From Pseudonocardia sp. KRD291 (GTDB lineage: Bacteria; Actinomycetota; Actinomycetes; Mycobacteriales; Pseudonocardiaceae), in the NCBI RefSeq assembly GCF_019263595.1, contig NZ_JADQDD010000025.1:1-34460 (forward strand): a stretch of DNA of 34,460 nucleotides. Reading direction: 5' to 3'. The first letter of the stretch is position 1. Every line of letters starts with the position of its first letter. Positions 32,595-34,460 of the stretch are shown piece after piece. The translations under genes were made by a program, and so were the position numbers. The notes beneath the pieces are model-generated. The model saw only the letters and a list, made by a program, of their open reading frames with translations. It searched no databases and was not told the DNA's origin.

Positions 32595-33208
32595 CCGGGG
32601 CGGGACAGCGCAGCGGCTCCCGGGAGGGGGACAGGCGCGACGCACACGGCCCGTGGCCCGAGGACGGCCCGGGGCCGACGCACGGCTCGTGCGGGGCGCA
32701 CGCCGGGCTCGGGGCGGACCTGCGGGGGACGGCACTGCACCTGCTCGAACGTGTGCGGGAGGCGGTCGAGCCGCTGGGCGAGAAGGACGGCCCGGCCCCG
32801 GCTCCGGGTTCGGCCGGTGCCTGCCGGTCGTGCCCGGTCTGCGCGGTGCTCGCGGTGCTCCGGGGTGAGCGCTCCGAGCTGGCGGCCCGCCTCGCCGAGC
32901 ACGCGACCGGGCTGGTCGCGGTCCTGGCCGCAGTCCTGGAGGCGGACGCCGCGCGTGATGCCGGGCGTGATGCCGGGCGTGATGCCGGGCGGACCGGCGC
33001 CGGCAGTCCCGACGACGATCACGCCACGTCCTCCGCTCGCACCGATTCCGCTCGCACCGATTCCGCTCGCACCGATTCCGCTCGCACCGATTCCGGGCGC
33101 GCCGCGTCCGGGCGGGTCGACGGTGCCCACACGGCGACGACACGCCGTCCGGGTCCGCCCCGGCCGTCCGGACGGCCGGTGCAGCGGATCGTGGTGCACC
33201 GCCGGTGA
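32591..33208 (+). CDS. CxxCPxC hypothetical protein with repeat-expanded C-terminal tail
   Basis: A 205-aa protein with a hydrophilic N-terminus, a helical core (LRGTALHLLERVREAVEPL), a cysteine motif CRSCPVCAVLAVLRGE and a helix AARLAEHATGLVAVLAAVLE. The tail is disordered: three RDAG units and four SARTD units encoded by perfect 12-bp and 15-bp DNA repeats. The core matches a small protein that follows the ArsA-like gene in actinobacteria (from memory), function unknown. I chose the GTG at 32591, which overlaps the ArsA-like stop (GTGA); a GTG at 32582 is also in frame. The 3' end overlaps the glucokinase start (GTGA). Confidence 0.75.
   Translation: MTGAGQRSGSREGDRRDAHGPWPEDGPGPTHGSCGAHAGLGADLRGTALHLLERVREAVEPLGEKDGPAPAPGSAGACRSCPVCAVLAVLRGERSELAARLAEHATGLVAVLAAVLEADAARDAGRDAGRDAGRTGAGSPDDDHATSSARTDSARTDSARTDSARTDSGRAASGRVDGAHTATTRRPGPPRPSGRPVQRIVVHRR
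32954..33091. repeat. In-frame coding minisatellites (12 bp x3 and 15 bp x4)
   Basis: CGTGATGCCGGG is repeated perfectly at 32954-32965, 32966-32977 and 32978-32989. TCCGCTCGCACCGAT is repeated perfectly at 33032-33046, 33047-33061, 33062-33076 and 33077-33091. Both periods are multiples of three and keep the frame. Confidence 0.97.
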
Positions 33209-34182
33209 CCCCGCGGGGGACCCCGGCATCGGCATCGGTACTGACGGTCGGTGTCGACGTCGGCGGCACCAGCGTGCGCGCCGGCGTCGTCGACGGGGAC
33301 GGTCAGGTGCTCGACACCGCCCGCGCGCCCACCCCGCGCACCGACGCGGCCCTCGAGGAGGCGATCGCCTCCGCCGTCGACGAGCTGCGCACCCGGCACC
33401 GGGTGGGCGCGGTCGGTCTGGCCCTGGCCGGGTTCGTCGACGCCCCGCGCGGGCTCGTCCGCTACGCCCCGCACCTGTCCTGGCGGGACGCCCCGGTGGC
33501 CGAGCGGATCTCCGCCCGGCTGGACCTGCCGGTGGTCGTCGAGCACGACGCGAACGCCGCCGCGCTGGCCGAGCGCCGCTACGGCGCCGCGGCCGGGTCG
33601 TCGGTGTGCGTACTGATCGCGCTGGGCACCGGGATCGGTGGCGCACTGCTGCTGGACGGGGCACTGTTCCGCGGCGCGCACGGCGTCGCCCCGGAGCTCG
33701 GGCACCTGCGGGTGGTCCCGCAGGGCCGGTCGTGCCCGTGCGGCAAGCGCGGATGCTGGGAGCGCTACTGCAGCGGGACCGCCCTGTCGGCGACCGCCCT
33801 GGAGATGATCTCGGCCGGGTCCACCTCCTCGGTACTGGCACGCGAGTCCGCGCAGGACCCGGGACGGGTCACCGGTCAACGGGTCGCCGCCGCGGCGCGC
33901 GAGGGTGACCCGCTGGCCCGCCGCGCCGTGCAGGACATGGGCCGCTGGCTGGGGGAGGGCCTCGCGCTGGTCGCGGACGTGTTCGACCCGGACCTCGTGA
34001 TCGTCGGCGGTGGGGTCTCGGCGTCGGCGCCCCTGTTCCTCGACGAGGCCCGCGAGCACTACGCGCGGGTGGTCACCGGCTCCGGGAACCGACCCCTGGC
34101 CCGAATCCGCACGGCCCAGCTCGGCGCCGCCTCGGCCGTGGTCGGCGCGGCCACGCTGGCCCGGGAGAGCGTCGCGGCCTGA
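33205..34182 (+). CDS. ROK-family glucokinase
   Basis: A 325-aa ROK sugar kinase, probably ATP-dependent glucokinase (GlkA type). The phosphate site is VGVDVGGTSVRAGVVD (about 15-30), the catalytic Asp is D115 in VEHDANAAALAE, LGTGIGGALLLDG follows (140-152), and the sugar/zinc motif is E164-x-x-H167 with CPCGKRGCWERYCSG (C177, C179, C184). All key residues are present, and no N-terminal HTH means it is an enzyme and not a ROK repressor. The GTG start overlaps the preceding stop (GTGA), so it is last in a coupled ArsA-like / CxxCPxC / ROK operon. It might phosphorylate another hexose. Confidence 0.88.
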   Translation: MTPRGTPASASVLTVGVDVGGTSVRAGVVDGDGQVLDTARAPTPRTDAALEEAIASAVDELRTRHRVGAVGLALAGFVDAPRGLVRYAPHLSWRDAPVAERISARLDLPVVVEHDANAAALAERRYGAAAGSSVCVLIALGTGIGGALLLDGALFRGAHGVAPELGHLRVVPQGRSCPCGKRGCWERYCSGTALSATALEMISAGSTSSVLARESAQDPGRVTGQRVAAAAREGDPLARRAVQDMGRWLGEGLALVADVFDPDLVIVGGGVSASAPLFLDEAREHYARVVTGSGNRPLARIRTAQLGAASAVVGAATLARESVAA

Positions 34183-34255
34183 CGGCTCCGCCGGTGCCGG
34201 TCGCGCCGGTGCCGATTGCGGCCTGCGCTGCGGCCCGCCCCTCGCCGGTGCTCGG

Positions 34256-34460
34256 TCAGAACGGCGCTGGATCGTCGTCGGGGTCTGCGCGGACCACCCG
34301 GCCGCGCCCGTGCCGGGGTTGCTCGTCGCCCCGGTCGGGCGCGAGCTGGTCGCCGTCGTGCGGGTGGTATCCCGGTGGGGCCCGGTCCCGGTCCGGGAAT
34401 TCGAGAGGGAGGCCGGCGTCGTCGACGGGTTCGTCGAAGGACGGGTCCGGGTCACGCGGG
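34256..34460 (-). CDS. C-terminal tail of an unidentified minus-strand protein (partial)
   Basis: An open frame enters from the right edge and stops at 34256. The about 67 visible residues are acidic and proline-rich (for example DPSFDEPVDDAGLPLEFPDRD and RVVRADPDDDPAPF), typical of a disordered C-terminal tail. GC-rich third positions support coding. No domain is visible, so the gene cannot be named. It converges with the glucokinase gene; the 73-bp gap holds only short CGCCGGTGCCG direct repeats. Confidence 0.5.
   Translation of the reverse strand, partial: PRDPDPSFDEPVDDAGLPLEFPDRDRAPPGYHPHDGDQLAPDRGDEQPRHGRGRVVRADPDDDPAPF

Noticed and set aside
1..34460. Many long Arg/Ala/Pro/Gly-rich frames on the opposite strands
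   Set aside because: These are GC-driven shadows of clear genes and show no family motifs.
1..34460. tRNA/rRNA genes, insertion sequences, prophage or defence systems
   Set aside because: No cloverleaf ends, transposase motifs, terminal repeats with target duplications, or defence-family proteins were seen by eye.

Overview
The window is chromosomal DNA from a high-GC actinobacterium, most likely a Pseudonocardiaceae member (Pseudonocardia-like). This rests on the extreme GC bias at third codon positions, an actinobacterial ctaE-qcrCAB respiratory operon with a di-heme QcrC, a mannosyltransferase of phosphatidylinositol mannoside synthesis (PimB'), an FprA-type reductase, many 4-bp GTGA/ATGA gene overlaps, and many leaderless promoters. 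Genus is an inference. I see no rRNA, tRNA, insertion sequence, prophage or CRISPR array.

Layout. 1-7.1 kb is a catabolic and regulatory stretch: a 3-oxoacid CoA-transferase pair (the B subunit runs off the left edge), a CynX/NimT-type MFS exporter coupled to a GntR/FCD regulator, a MOSC protein, a HAD phosphatase, then a divergent pcaB-like cycloisomerase overlapping an IclR regulator. CoA-transferase plus pcaB plus IclR suggests a scattered beta-ketoadipate (protocatechuate) pathway. 7.1-12.9 kb is more accessory: a SnoaL-like protein with a Gly/Ser-rich insert, a large hairpin and a 16-bp minisatellite, two coupled flavin-dependent monooxygenases, an AlkZ-like winged-helix protein, a small unknown ORF and a GlxA/FtrA regulator with a clear operator/promoter. 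12.9-15.4 kb holds a double-hotdog thioesterase and FprA.

15.3-15.8 kb (minus strand) is the most unusual piece: a leaderless 20-codon leader ORF with two consecutive rare GTA valine codons, followed by two RNA stems arranged like a transcription attenuator, then a 97-residue protein that I read as a free-standing ACT-like (IlvN-like) domain.

15.9-34.2 kb is conserved core: qcrB-qcrA-qcrC-ctaE (minus), a degenerate receiver protein and trpD (plus), a lone Lrp/RAM domain, a DEDDh exonuclease/UvrC-like fusion, an NYN ribonuclease-like coiled-coil protein, a small CxxC protein, pimB, a FadD15-like acyl-CoA ligase, two SRPBCC-type proteins, a metallophosphoesterase, an ArsA-like ATPase, a minisatellite-bearing CxxCPxC protein and a ROK glucokinase. 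From memory, much of this order resembles the Mycobacterium tuberculosis Rv2182c-Rv2196 region, linking respiration, tryptophan synthesis and cell-envelope lipid/mannoside synthesis. The last about 200 bases hold the C-terminus of an unidentified minus-strand gene.
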